From contig NZ_CP084703.1 of NCBI RefSeq assembly GCF_020519665.1, positions 4,030,001 through 4,094,000 of the forward strand: a stretch of DNA of 64,000 nucleotides. Reading direction: 5' to 3'. The DNA comes from Bacillus shivajii (GTDB lineage: Bacteria > Bacillota > Bacilli > Bacillales > Salisediminibacteriaceae). Below are positions 1 through 7,743 of this stretch, in pieces (within the stretch, counting starts at the first letter, position 1; each line of letters starts with the position of its first letter). A program made the translations under genes and the position numbers. The notes below the pieces were generated by a model. That model worked only from the letters and a program-made list of their open reading frames with translations. It was not told where the DNA came from and did not search any database.

Positions 1-102
1 TTAATTTCCTATTATATGTCCGCTCCTTCTTCTCTGCAGCGAATTTGCGTAGCTTATTCGCGGCATTCCTTGTGTCTTACACCTTCGATCTTTCTTCCCA
101 CC

Positions 103-137
103 TATAAAAATAACGGACGAATGAGACACCTCATCCG
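103..137 (-). terminator. Possible intrinsic terminator
   Basis: Read on the minus strand, a CGGA-TGAG stem closes on CTCA-TTCG-TCCG and is followed by a T-rich run (TTATTTTTAT). It lies just downstream of the lipoprotein gene and would end its transcript. The stem has a bulge, so this is a moderate call. Confidence 0.45.
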
Positions 138-198
138 ACCGCATTTCAATATAATATTAAAAGCCACCTTCGTTGCTTTAGGATCCGTTCCTCCGCCT

Positions 199-867
199 CT
201 AATCAAACTGAATATAAAATGTCTCGCGATTTATTTCAATTTCCATTTCAACATCTCTGATGTTATCTGATACTTCTTTTGGTACTTCAACATAAATATA
301 AAATAGACGGTCTTCTAAAGGATCAATTCTATCGTTGTGGAAGTTTGAATCACTGGTTGTTGGTGAGCCAAACCGAACATTGTCATACGTAAAATCATTT
401 TTATAAAATGCGGTTCCGCTAAAATCGTTACTAAAGTTACCTGTATCGATCGTACCTGTACTTAAGTTTTTAATCTCACCTGTAAGTAATAGGTAAATAT
501 TATTCGAATTATTTAATTCGTAATAACTGTATACACTTGAAGTATTTGGTGGGAGGATTTCATCTACAAATTCAAATTCATCAATCGTAAACTCAGCAAA
601 TCCCTCAACTATGTACTGCTTACCAAATTGAAGTGTATCATTTGTATCTTCTTCCTCAACCTTTTCCGCAACTTCTTCCTCTTTTACCTCTTCAACATCA
701 CTCTTAATTGACGCCTCAGCCTCTTCTTCTTTACTAGCCAATTCGCTTCTTAGTTCTTCATTCTCTTCTTTTAACTCCTCGATTTGTTCTTCTAACGCTG
801 CTGTCTCAGAGTTTGAACAACCAATTAAAACCAAACTAAAAGATAATACCATCAGTAACTTCTTCAT
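199..867 (-). CDS. Putative lipoprotein with coiled coil and DUF4352-like domain
   Basis: 222-aa predicted lipoprotein. The N-terminus has a basic start, a hydrophobic stretch and the lipobox LIGC, so Cys17 should be lipidated and the protein anchored on the outer face of the membrane. Residues about 22-70 are Glu/Lys-rich with heptad spacing and look like a coiled coil. The remainder is a beta-rich domain resembling the DUF4352/telokin-like fold of many Bacillus lipoproteins; this resemblance is inferred from pattern only. An AAAGGAA ribosome site precedes the ATG. It stands alone, with a probable terminator behind it. The specific function is unknown. Confidence 0.8.
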   Translation of the reverse strand: MKKLLMVLSFSLVLIGCSNSETAALEEQIEELKEENEELRSELASKEEEAEASIKSDVEEVKEEEVAEKVEEEDTNDTLQFGKQYIVEGFAEFTIDEFEFVDEILPPNTSSVYSYYELNNSNNIYLLLTGEIKNLSTGTIDTGNFSNDFSGTAFYKNDFTYDNVRFGSPTTSDSNFHNDRIDPLEDRLFYIYVEVPKEVSDNIRDVEMEIEINRETFYIQFD

Positions 868-1092
868 CTAATAAATTCCTTTCGATAACAATTTAATAAC
901 ATTGTCATTATAAGATAGATGAAGCCAAGAAGAAAGTGGTAGATAGTTCTAAAATACTAGTATCTAAAAACTATTTAATTAACTATATGAGAATGTTTAT
1001 ATCAACTTCCACTTATGTTGATCTCTTTCTTTTGACGATTTGATCAATTAATAAGTACACTCCAATCCTAGCCATTACAAGCCCCCTCGCTC

Positions 1093-1215
1093 ACCTTAAC
1101 AAACAACGAATCCATCACGATCAACTATTCCTATTACAAGGTTGAAAAACAAATACACCGAACATCATATTGTCTCATCCGCTCCTCGCATCAAACAATG
1201 GCCATGACACCGTAA
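1093..1215 (+). pseudogene. comK relic (3' fragment)
   Basis: About 120 nt are strikingly similar to the 3' end of the comK paralog at 15485-15961: the stretch coding TNNESITIN, the SYY segment and the end of the gene including the ACACCGTAA stop. Frames are interrupted and the 5' three quarters are absent, so it cannot be expressed as ComK. Similarity continues a little past the stop into the 3' flank. It is followed by the same hairpin and small-gene tail type that flank the intact copies, so it marks an old duplication of the whole comK locus. Confidence 0.75.
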
Positions 1216-1245
1216 AAATTATAGTAAAACTTCAGTTAAATAAAA

Positions 1246-1292
1246 AAAGCCGCTAACGTCCCGTTATTGTATAGCGGAATGTTAGCGGCTTT
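1246..1292. terminator. Hairpin of the 'GCCGCTAAC' family (bidirectional terminator-like)
   Basis: Near-perfect inverted repeat AAAGCCGCTAAC ... GTTAGCGGCTTT with an A run before it and T's after it. The same hairpin type recurs at 10411-10455, 16055-16096 and 17111-17162, each time between a plus-strand gene or relic and the 3' end of a small minus-strand gene. It probably terminates transcription from both sides. Confidence 0.65.
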
Positions 1293-1328
1293 ACTTAAAG
1301 GTGGACAGAAACTAAGCCCGGCGCCCTT

Positions 1329-1391
1329 CTATCTCTTGTCATAGGCTTTTATATATATACGAAACATCTTACGTGTTTCTTCGCTCGAAGG
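1329..1391 (-). pseudogene. Relic of small charged protein gene (paralog of 10494-10655)
   Basis: Read on the minus strand this encodes a tail EETRKMF followed by a degenerate Y-rich segment and AYDKR-stop. It is clearly the same C-terminus as the intact small gene at 10494-10655 (EETRKMFRKYKEAYDER). Flanking DNA, including the hairpin and the GGCGCCC-type segment, is also shared. Upstream coding sequence is lost, so it is a truncated duplicate. Confidence 0.7.
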
Positions 1392-1577
1392 GAACAATAA
1401 ACCTCCCTCCTTCATTAAATACTCTTTAAATATATATATAATTTCATATCTAAAAATGAAAAATGAAGATCAATACTTATCCATTAAAGGCGTCCCCTTC
1501 AACTTTACCGCTTTTTCGTTGCAACTCCACATATTGGGAAGGTCATTTTTAATCAAAACCATTTCCCTGTTTCCGTC

Positions 1578-1609
1578 TTGGAAGCAGAAGAACCGTCCCT
1601 ACGCTTCAA
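1578..1609. repeat. REP-like palindrome, copy 1
   Basis: TTGGAAGC ... GCTTCAA ends flank an AGAACCGTCCC-type core. It overlaps the 3' end of the neighbouring minus-strand gene: the last codons and the TAG stop of that gene lie inside the element. Confidence 0.75.
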
Positions 1610-1985
1610 AGCCAAGCTGTTCGAGGTCGGCGTGCAGTTTTGCAAAGTTCACTCGATATAATTCCTTTGGATTTTTGTTATAACGTGGGTTCGGGCGTTG
1701 CTCGATCCAGCCTAATTCTATTAATCTATTTAAATAGTCATTCATTGTATTTGGTGAAACATTTAACATCGTCTCTTCAACTAATTCCTCAGCTGTCTTG
1801 CAGAACCACCCGTTCATTGGTGTTAAGTTAGGAGTTCTTCCTTTCTTTTTTTGTTCTTCAATCCATCGATCAAGCTCAGCAGCGTAGCCTGACCAATGTA
1901 CCATTTGATCTAGGATTACTGCCAATGCAAAATCTCCCGTTAATATGAAATATTCTTCTCTAATAACTGGTTTTCTTTCAAACAT
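1599..1985 (-). CDS. Winged-helix/replication-initiator-like protein
   Basis: 128-aa protein with no name I can assign. It starts with a segment typical of Bacillus phage- or plasmid-related replication proteins (FERKPVIREEYFILTGD, then a WSGY segment). It ends in a likely winged helix (TMNDYLNRLIELGWIEQR). A GGAGG ribosome site precedes the ATG. The final residues GFEA and the stop codon are encoded within a REP-like palindrome, so its native C-terminus may have been altered by that insertion. Together with the sigma factor and the 3328-4161 gene it may be debris of an integrated element. It is probably DNA-binding; the role is uncertain. Confidence 0.6.
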   Translation of the reverse strand: MFERKPVIREEYFILTGDFALAVILDQMVHWSGYAAELDRWIEEQKKKGRTPNLTPMNGWFCKTAEELVEETMLNVSPNTMNDYLNRLIELGWIEQRPNPRYNKNPKELYRVNFAKLHADLEQLGFEA

Positions 1986-2124
1986 TGTAAAACCTCCGCT
2001 ATCATTTAAGATTTATTTTCATAAGAGTGTGCTATTGTCACGAAATCGCGTATGAGTTTTGCTGATCACATGTAGCTCCGCTATTCACGCGGGACCACTC
2101 ACTATTCACGCAGCATCACTCACC

Positions 2125-2670
2125 TCACTTCGTGCGACGTCCCTCAATTCGACAAAATTCGGAAAGTGACTGGCACTCCGCTAGTTTTTTTAGTGCTTGC
2201 TTGCGCCAATACTTCACGCTGTTTATGCTCACACCGTACATTTCTGCGATTTCCTTTGGTTTATGTCCATGAATGAGGGCTTCTTTCGCCCATTGGCGTT
2301 CCCGCTTCTTCAGTTCTAATCGGTCGAGCCAATCTTCTAACATCATTCGTTGTTCTTCACTTTCTTGGACCGATGTCGCTATACTCGTCATGTCTGCTGG
2401 TTCCATGGCAACATTATGGTCACCCCAGCGTTTTTTCGATGTAATCATGTGCCTGATCTTTCCATAAACATAGCTTTTCGCGTAAGCTGCAAATGGACCT
2501 TTTTCCGGGTCATGCTTCGACCACGCCTCATATAGCGCGATCCTTCCTACTTGCTCATACTCCTCATAATCTCTTTGTAAATTCCATTTCTTAATGAGCG
2601 AATAAACAAGTGGCATGAATGATTCACAAACTTCCTCAAACTCTTTTTCTTTTGAAAAATCCAAGTACAT
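2125..2670 (-). CDS. Sigma-70 family RNA polymerase sigma factor
   Basis: About 181 aa. Region 2 is visible near residues 10-75 (FMPLVYSLIKKW, YEEYEQVGRIALYEAW, FAAYAKSYVYGKIRH), with the aromatic-rich core-binding and -10 reading helices. Region 4 is a C-terminal HTH (HKPKEIAEMYGVSINSVKYWRKQALKKL). It resembles the small SigH/ComX-like group rather than a classical ECF factor. No anti-sigma gene is adjacent. The start is uncertain: ATG 2670 fits homolog-like N-termini, but its GGGG is too close for an ideal ribosome site, and GTG 2697 is open in frame upstream. Targets are unknown. A link to the nearby comK genes is only a thought. Confidence 0.75.
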   Translation of the reverse strand: MYLDFSKEKEFEEVCESFMPLVYSLIKKWNLQRDYEEYEQVGRIALYEAWSKHDPEKGPFAAYAKSYVYGKIRHMITSKKRWGDHNVAMEPADMTSIATSVQESEEQRMMLEDWLDRLELKKRERQWAKEALIHGHKPKEIAEMYGVSINSVKYWRKQALKKLAECQSLSEFCRIEGRRTK

Positions 2671-2858
2671 ATCCCCTACTCGGAAGCGCGCTTCCACTTA
2701 TTCCGCGGTAATGCAAATGTACCGTACGATAGAAAAAGAGACGAATCGTTATTTTCAAAAAATTGGTGTAGGCGGAGTGGTGAAAAATGACGTTTCATAT
2801 AACAAAACTTTATGTACGAGGTCATTTTCTGAAGTAAAAATTGAGGAATCATTAAAAT

Positions 2859-2889
2859 TGAAGCACCGGGACGGTTCCCGTGCTTCCCG
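2859..2889. repeat. REP-like palindrome, copy 2
   Basis: GAAGCAC-CGGGA-CGG-TTCCC-GTGCTTC is a nearly perfect hairpin with the GGGACGG core on the plus strand, so it is inverted relative to the next copy 30 bp on. The two form an inverted REP pair. Confidence 0.75.
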
Positions 2890-2920
2890 CCCCCTTTATT
2901 CCCAACACTAAGCAAAAACA

Positions 2921-2952
2921 TGGAAGCAGTAGAACCGTCCCCACGCTTCAAA
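2921..2952. repeat. REP-like palindrome, copy 3
   Basis: GGAAGCAGTAGAACCGTCCC core followed by CACGCTTCAAA. It is nearly identical to the copy at 3226-3258 and lies in inverted orientation to copy 2. The interval 2671-3022 otherwise holds no recognisable gene; it includes the likely promoter zone of the sigma factor. Confidence 0.75.
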
Positions 2953-3022
2953 GTAATAGTTTAATAGATCAATCATATGGAGATACTTATACTAATAACT
3001 AAAAAGGAGCGTGCTTTTAAAA

Positions 3023-3118
3023 ATGAGTTTACAAGAATACATCGCCAATATTAATCAAATGCTAGAGGACGCCAAACAAGAACTGAATAATAATGATAAA
3101 AAAATACGGGGATACTAA
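3023..3118 (+). CDS. Small hypothetical protein (31 aa)
   Basis: Short ORF MSLQEYIANINQMLED..., ending IRGY-stop, with an AAGGAG ribosome site 13 nt upstream (rather long spacing). It is strongly helical and charged. The frame stays open after the TAA for about 25 further codons into a hairpin region, so it may be a truncated gene. It is plausible as a small protein but unproven. Confidence 0.35.
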   Translation: MSLQEYIANINQMLEDAKQELNNNDKKIRGY

Positions 3119-3172
3119 GACCTCCTCCAATTGTTTGAAACTCATCATAATACCTATGCTTCTTATGAAATA

Positions 3173-3210
3173 AAAAAACTCACCATAAAAAACTGAACAG
3201 TGAGTTCTCT
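3173..3210. terminator. Hairpin ('ACTCACC...GTGAGT' family)
   Basis: AAAAAACTCAC ... GTGAGTTCTCTAA hairpin. A close relative (AAAAAAACTCATTATG ... CATAATGAGTTCTCTAA) is found at 10327-10368. Both sit just before a REP-like element, so this pairing may have been copied as a block. It is terminator-like, but its T run is weak. Confidence 0.4.
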
Positions 3211-3225
3211 AACACGACCTGTATG

Positions 3226-3258
3226 TTGGAAGCAGTAGAACCGTCCCCACGCTTCCAA
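3226..3258. repeat. REP-like palindrome, copy 4
   Basis: TTGGAAGC ... GCTTCCAA gives perfect 8-bp outer arms around the AGAACCGTCCCC core. It lies in the 5' leader of the 3328-4161 gene. An apparent N-terminal extension of that gene's frame runs through this element and is not coding. Confidence 0.75.
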
Positions 3259-3327
3259 AATTTTAAAAATCACCCTCCCCTTTTTTGGAATTTGGATGTA
3301 TCTATTCTTATGAAGGGGGAGATCAAT

Positions 3328-4161
3328 ATGATGGAAAATGGTGAAGTGACACTTTTTGCGGAGTATTCAAAGTTTGAGGATGTAGCATCTTTTAATGAAG
3401 CGGTTCATCAATGGCTGGATCAATATCACGACTATTTTACAAAGGGCGAAAAATTAGCTCTTACTTTTTTGACTCGTTATAGTGTGAAAGTTGTCGGTGT
3501 TTCAAATGTGAAGATTGCAACGGTCCTTAAAGTCATTCATGAGGAATATAATGGCAATGGTATTTCACGGTCTACATTTAAGAGAATGGTATCGAAAGCG
3601 AAGAAAATTGGTATGATCAAGACATACACGCTTAAACGAACTAGCGGCGGCCAGTCAAGTAACTTATATGTGTTCCAACCATATCCGAATGATGGTGATT
3701 CACCTTCTCGAAAAAATCAATCTGGACACGCTCAGTCATATGTCCCTGAACGTCGCTTACATTCAAATGAACCACCATACCAGCAAAATTTGAACCACCT
3801 AATAAAAACTAAAGAATATAAAACTAATAAATTATTAAATAAACGTAAAGAGTCGTTGGACCACTCGTATACAAGTGACGATGTCCCTCACTCTTTTCAA
3901 AAGCTCGTTAAAAATTTCTTCGACTGTGCTGACACGATTGAAAGTTACTGGCGAATGGTACGTATTTGTGCGTATAAAAATAGCTACGAAACCGATCAAA
4001 ACCTCATGATCGACAACGCTATCAAAGCCTTTAAACAAACTGTTCGTGCCATGAAAAAGAAAAACATTCGTCGTCCGATCGCCTATTTTTACGGGGTGCT
4101 ACATAAAAAGTTTGAAGACGTTTATATGTTTGAATTAAATGAACTGATCAAACAGCAATAG
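3328..4161 (+). CDS. Helix-turn-helix protein, replication-initiator-like
   Basis: 277 aa from ATG 3328, chosen because AAGGGGGAG lies 6 nt upstream; a longer frame would start inside a REP element. Residues about 35-110 form a winged-helix region (GISRSTFKRMVSKAKKIGMIKTYTL). This is followed by a polar, Asn/Gln-rich linker with DKTKEYKTN-like Rep-protein character. A C-terminal helical domain ends in RRPIAYFYGVLHKKFED, a segment common in Bacillus plasmid/phage replication-associated proteins and reminiscent of DnaD-type tails. It is probably a leftover of a mobile element now resident in the chromosome. DNA-binding is likely; the exact role is unknown. Confidence 0.65.
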   Translation: MMENGEVTLFAEYSKFEDVASFNEAVHQWLDQYHDYFTKGEKLALTFLTRYSVKVVGVSNVKIATVLKVIHEEYNGNGISRSTFKRMVSKAKKIGMIKTYTLKRTSGGQSSNLYVFQPYPNDGDSPSRKNQSGHAQSYVPERRLHSNEPPYQQNLNHLIKTKEYKTNKLLNKRKESLDHSYTSDDVPHSFQKLVKNFFDCADTIESYWRMVRICAYKNSYETDQNLMIDNAIKAFKQTVRAMKKKNIRRPIAYFYGVLHKKFEDVYMFELNELIKQQ

Positions 4162-4296
4162 ACGTAACAAGAAACAGGTTATGGATGGTAGCAAATCTTA
4201 CGTTTTCTTTTAAGCTGATAAAATTCACCATTATACATACAAGTTCTTTTGCTGATTGTATTAAAACCATACAAACAACGCCACAGCCTCACAATC

Positions 4297-4318
4297 GTCC
4301 CAGGGGCAGGCACCGATA
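4297..4318. repeat. Divergent REP-like fragment
   Basis: CGTCCCAGGGGCAGGCACC resembles the CGTCCCGGGGGTCAGGCGC fragment at 13402-13421 at the broken edge of the IS21 element. Both look like halves of a GTCCC-type palindrome. The gap 4162-4411 otherwise shows nothing recognisable. Confidence 0.4.
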
Positions 4319-4411
4319 CCTCCGTCATGTTCTGTGGTTTCATTTAAAAAGGATATCTCACTTGTTACTGGCTGGATCTAAGTTCATCTATCTTTACCGC
4401 GGCATGCAAAA

Positions 4412-4440
4412 GAAGCAGCAGAACCGTCCCCTAGCTTCCC
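4412..4440. repeat. REP-like palindrome, copy 5
   Basis: GAAGCAGCAGAACCGTCCCC followed by TAGCTTCCC. It abuts the TAG stop codon of the YkvI-family gene directly, so it forms the start of that gene's 3' untranslated region. Confidence 0.7.
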
Positions 4441-5597
4441 TATGCTCCCTTAACATCCTTTTTCTCTGATCGATCTTCCTCGCGCTTAAAGAAAATCTTA
4501 TACACACCAATCGTCAATAATGGTAAGGCAAATACGGCAATCATTCCATATGCCATGGCTGTATATCCTGTTGCAATAAGATCAATGATTCCAACCTGAG
4601 CTAAAATCACCGCCATTACAAGTGTTCCCACTGCTATGATTCCTCTATGTGCAGCTGTTAGCGTTTTATTCGTCATCTCTTCCATTTGCGATTCCAATCG
4701 TTCAACAAACGCATGGATCATTCCAGAAGATGTTTCGATTAACGTCCAGCCAACAACAATTCCAAAAGTGACAATGACCCAAGTTGGGAAGTCATTCAAC
4801 ATCACGAGCCATGGAACAGATGCACCTAATACCTCTTCAGATGGATAATGTCCTAAAATACTAAAGTAAGTTAAGAACCACGGAACTGTCATGAACACAC
4901 CAGCGATAATACCAGAAATAATCGCTTCTTTACGCTTTCGCTGACGTTCGATCGTAAATAGGGTTGCTGGGTATACAGCTAAGTTATAACCGACATATAA
5001 AACCCCACTCCATAATACTGTCCAAATCGAGATCGTTCCAGGCATAAAGCTAGTATCACCAGAACTGAGAACGGCAGATGCACTTTCCCATGTCGTTGAA
5101 ATGACTAAAATAGCAAATACTAAATAACCAAGCATAAGTGCTAACGTACCAAATGTCTTAAAGCGTTCGATAAGTCCTTTTCCATAAAAATTCAAAATAC
5201 CAACGACAACAGTAATGAGGATAACACCTACCCAGTAATTTACCCCAAGCGTACTGTTCATAATTTCACCTGTTGCTGATGCCATAATGGCGATAATCAA
5301 AATAGCAAGTCCTAAATAAATAATGTCAAATAAAAACCAAAATGGACCAATCAGTTCTTTAAACAGAGATCGATAGTTGTAGGCCTTGAACTTTCGCGCA
5401 AATTCAAATGTTAGCATCGCCATTACAGTAAAACCAATGAAGATTCCTATACCGCCTAACCACCCGAGTGCACCATACCTTGCACCGAATTCCACAATTT
5501 CACGCCCTGTCGCAAATCCTCCTCCAATTAATACAGATTGCAAAATAATCGCTGGGAGGAGGTATCTCCCAAATGCTCCTTCAAATACATTCTTCAT
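4440..5597 (-). CDS. YkvI-family membrane protein, putative transporter
   Basis: 385-aa integral membrane protein with about 10-11 predicted transmembrane segments. It has the APC-superfamily-like N-terminal signature of the YkvI family: a broken first helix with Gly-rich GGGFATGRE. The length is normal for the family. AAAGGAG precedes the ATG. It is the last gene of the minus-strand run that starts with the RpiR regulator. If the upstream genes do recycle D-amino acids, this could import the amino acid or its N-acyl form; that is inference from position. A 192-bp gap with a stem-loop separates it from the racemase gene. Confidence 0.75.
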   Translation of the reverse strand: MKNVFEGAFGRYLLPAIILQSVLIGGGFATGREIVEFGARYGALGWLGGIGIFIGFTVMAMLTFEFARKFKAYNYRSLFKELIGPFWFLFDIIYLGLAILIIAIMASATGEIMNSTLGVNYWVGVILITVVVGILNFYGKGLIERFKTFGTLALMLGYLVFAILVISTTWESASAVLSSGDTSFMPGTISIWTVLWSGVLYVGYNLAVYPATLFTIERQRKRKEAIISGIIAGVFMTVPWFLTYFSILGHYPSEEVLGASVPWLVMLNDFPTWVIVTFGIVVGWTLIETSSGMIHAFVERLESQMEEMTNKTLTAAHRGIIAVGTLVMAVILAQVGIIDLIATGYTAMAYGMIAVFALPLLTIGVYKIFFKREEDRSEKKDVKGA

Positions 5598-5673
5598 AAA
5601 ATTCTCCTTTCCGTCTTTGGGTTATATTAAAATAGAGATCGATACCACTGAAATACATTTGATAAATGGAGGG

Positions 5674-5712
5674 CCGTTAAAAACCGAACACTCGGTAAGC
5701 AAAGTTTAACGG
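5674..5712. promoter_or_regulatory. Nested inverted repeat between racemase and permease genes
   Basis: Outer arms CCGTTAAA/TTTAACGG enclose inner arms ACCGA/TCGGT. On the minus strand this would be a stem-loop in the leader of the YkvI-type gene about 75 nt before its start. It could be an operator or an RNA structure that tunes permease expression. No T run follows, so it is not a classical terminator. Confidence 0.45.
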
Positions 5713-5789
5713 ACATTATGACTCTTCCAGTGGCTTCAATTTTTCTCAGAAGAGTTTTCAAAGAAGCTACTCTCTATACAATCCTTCAA

Positions 5790-6905
5790 TTAAAGCTGAA
5801 ATGTTTTCACATCAACTGTGAATTTCTCTAATGCCTCGTCATCGATGTCATAGCCGATTCCGGGCTTATCAGGGACATGAATGACACCATCTTTAACGGT
5901 CACTTCTGGCTTAATGATATCTTGTTCCCAGTACCTTGAAGATCCTGCAGTGTCACCAGGAAGAATAAATTGTGACAAAGTCGTTAAAGCAATATTGTGT
6001 GCTCGTCCAACCCCTGCTTCCAGCATCCCCCCACACCAGACAGCAATGTCATGGTCTCGACAGTAATCATGAATTCGTTTTGCCTCGGTAAGTCCGCCAA
6101 CACGCCCTATTTTTATATTGATAATTTTACAGCTACCTAGTTCAATTGCCTTTCTAGCATCTGCAAGTGAATGAATGCTTTCATCTAAACAAATCGGCGT
6201 TTCCATCACAGCTTGGAGCTTTGCATGATCAACAATGTCATCGTGCTCAAGTGGCTGTTCAATCATCGTTAAATCAAGGTCATCGAGTTGTTTTAAGTGA
6301 TCGATATCCTTCAATGTGTACGCTGAATTAGCATCTGCCATAATCGGCGTATCAGGAAAGTGTTTACGAACTTCGCGTAAAACATCGACATCCCAGCCAG
6401 GCTTTATTTTAATCTTGATTCGCTTGTAGCCTTCCTGAACGTAATGATCCACTGTGTTGAGAAGGTCTTTCACGGTTGGCTGGATTCCAATACTAATACC
6501 AACGTCAATTTCTGTTTTCTCTCCTCCAATTGCTTTTGCTAGAGAAATATTTTTACGTTTTGCATAAAGGTCCCAAATCGCTCCTTCCACAGCGGACTTC
6601 GCCATATTATTTCGCTTAAATGGAGCAAAAAGTTCTGATACTTGATCTGGATGTTCAATGTCATTTTCCTTTAATGCTTTTATTAAAAAATCCTCGATGA
6701 CATGCTCGTTTGTTTTGACCGTTTCTTCGCTATACCACGGACTTGTAAATGCGACCGATTCGCCAAAACCACGATTCCCTTCACGGTCAATACACTCTGT
6801 GACAAAGAACTCCTTATCTTGAAAAGTTCCAAAGCTTGTCGTAAAAGGAGCTTTTAAACGCATGTTTAACTTATGTAATTTAATCTGTTTAAGTGGGATT
6901 GCCAA
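5790..6905 (-). CDS. Enolase-superfamily N-succinylamino acid racemase / o-succinylbenzoate synthase
   Basis: 371 aa, normal for the MenC/NSAR family. Catalytic residues are all present: the KxK pair K164/K166 in the KIKIKPG motif, metal ligands D191 (MADAN), E216 (IEQP) and D241 (LDES), and the second base K265 (NIKIGR). The family either makes o-succinylbenzoate for menaquinone or racemises N-succinyl amino acids. No men gene is nearby, whereas an M20 deacylase and a GNAT gene are, which points to the racemase role in irreversible D- to L-amino-acid conversion as described for Geobacillus. The start is a TTG with AGGAGG 7 nt upstream. The specific acyl substrate is inferred. Confidence 0.88.
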   Translation of the reverse strand: MAIPLKQIKLHKLNMRLKAPFTTSFGTFQDKEFFVTECIDREGNRGFGESVAFTSPWYSEETVKTNEHVIEDFLIKALKENDIEHPDQVSELFAPFKRNNMAKSAVEGAIWDLYAKRKNISLAKAIGGEKTEIDVGISIGIQPTVKDLLNTVDHYVQEGYKRIKIKIKPGWDVDVLREVRKHFPDTPIMADANSAYTLKDIDHLKQLDDLDLTMIEQPLEHDDIVDHAKLQAVMETPICLDESIHSLADARKAIELGSCKIINIKIGRVGGLTEAKRIHDYCRDHDIAVWCGGMLEAGVGRAHNIALTTLSQFILPGDTAGSSRYWEQDIIKPEVTVKDGVIHVPDKPGIGYDIDDEALEKFTVDVKTFQL

Positions 6906-6932
6906 AGTAACTACCTCCTAATTGTTGAACGT

Positions 6933-7721
6933 TTATTTTTTTGAAAAATAGTAATAACTTAATTGACTGGAACGATCATGAATGAGATCTTTCGCCTCAT
7001 ACCCATGGGAATATAAAGCTTGAAAAACCTTTCTTGTTTCATATCGCCACTCTTTTGCGAGTTTAATATTTTCTTGTTTCATTGATTGAAAATTTGCAGG
7101 AATGGCGATAAACCATTCATTACTTTCATTAGGGAATTCGTCTGTAAAAACTTTTGTCGTTACCGGATGACCATTGTCCATATCAAGTAATAACTTTGTT
7201 TTATCAAAAACGATATTCCGCTTTGGTCTTCCATTCATTTTCCATTCGATGACAATCCGATCCGTTGGTAATCCTTGATTTAATTCATCATTCATCGAAC
7301 CATAATTATTCTCCTTATAATACGAACCAACCGCGCCGAGTTTGTGTAAGTTTAAATACGCATTCAAGCTTTCAAGTGGATCAAATGTCCATGTGATTTT
7401 TGAGTATCCCATCCTTTCTGCAACCTCTGCCTGTTTCAGTTTCATGCAAACTCCTAGTCCGCCTTTACGATATTCAGGCAATATTCCAAGCATATGTGAA
7501 CAAAGATAAGGTTCTTTGCCGTCAAACCCTGCGAAACTATAAAGAAAACCGATCATTTTTTCATTTGCAAAAGCCCCCAAAATCACCCCACCATTTTTTA
7601 ATGCCGTATAGGTTTGATGCACGGGAATGGGATGCATGTTCCAAACGGATTTCTCCACATGTTGCATAGTTGTCAACTCTTCCATCGTAGTTAGCTGTCT
7701 CATTTCAATTTGTTCTGACAT
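6933..7721 (-). CDS. GNAT acyltransferase, probable D-amino acid N-succinyltransferase
   Basis: 262 aa with a GNAT core in the first half. The acetyl-CoA-site motif is near residues 80-95 (LGILPEYRKGGLGVCMKLKQAE), followed by TWTFDPLESLNAYLNLHKLGA, typical of COG3375-type proteins. The C-terminal third is specific to this subgroup. In Geobacillus a gene of this type next to NSAR encodes succinyl-CoA:D-amino acid N-succinyltransferase, the first step of D-to-L conversion; the same role is inferred here. AGGAGG precedes the ATG. The 27-nt gap to the racemase gene and 22-nt gap to the M20 gene indicate one operon. Confidence 0.8.
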   Translation of the reverse strand: MSEQIEMRQLTTMEELTTMQHVEKSVWNMHPIPVHQTYTALKNGGVILGAFANEKMIGFLYSFAGFDGKEPYLCSHMLGILPEYRKGGLGVCMKLKQAEVAERMGYSKITWTFDPLESLNAYLNLHKLGAVGSYYKENNYGSMNDELNQGLPTDRIVIEWKMNGRPKRNIVFDKTKLLLDMDNGHPVTTKVFTDEFPNESNEWFIAIPANFQSMKQENIKLAKEWRYETRKVFQALYSHGYEAKDLIHDRSSQLSYYYFSKK

Positions 7722-7743
7722 GGAATCCTCCTATGACAATGAT

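Noticed and set aside
2615-2951. Overlapping ORFs on both strands upstream of the sigma factor
   Set aside because: They run through two REP-like hairpins and the promoter region and have no ribosome site or recognisable domain.
3223-3327. N-terminal extension of the 3328-4161 protein
   Set aside because: It translates a REP-like palindrome; a strong ribosome site supports ATG 3328.
5790-6905. Menaquinone biosynthesis locus (MenC)
   Set aside because: No other men gene is present, and the GNAT and M20 neighbours fit the N-succinylamino acid racemase pathway better.
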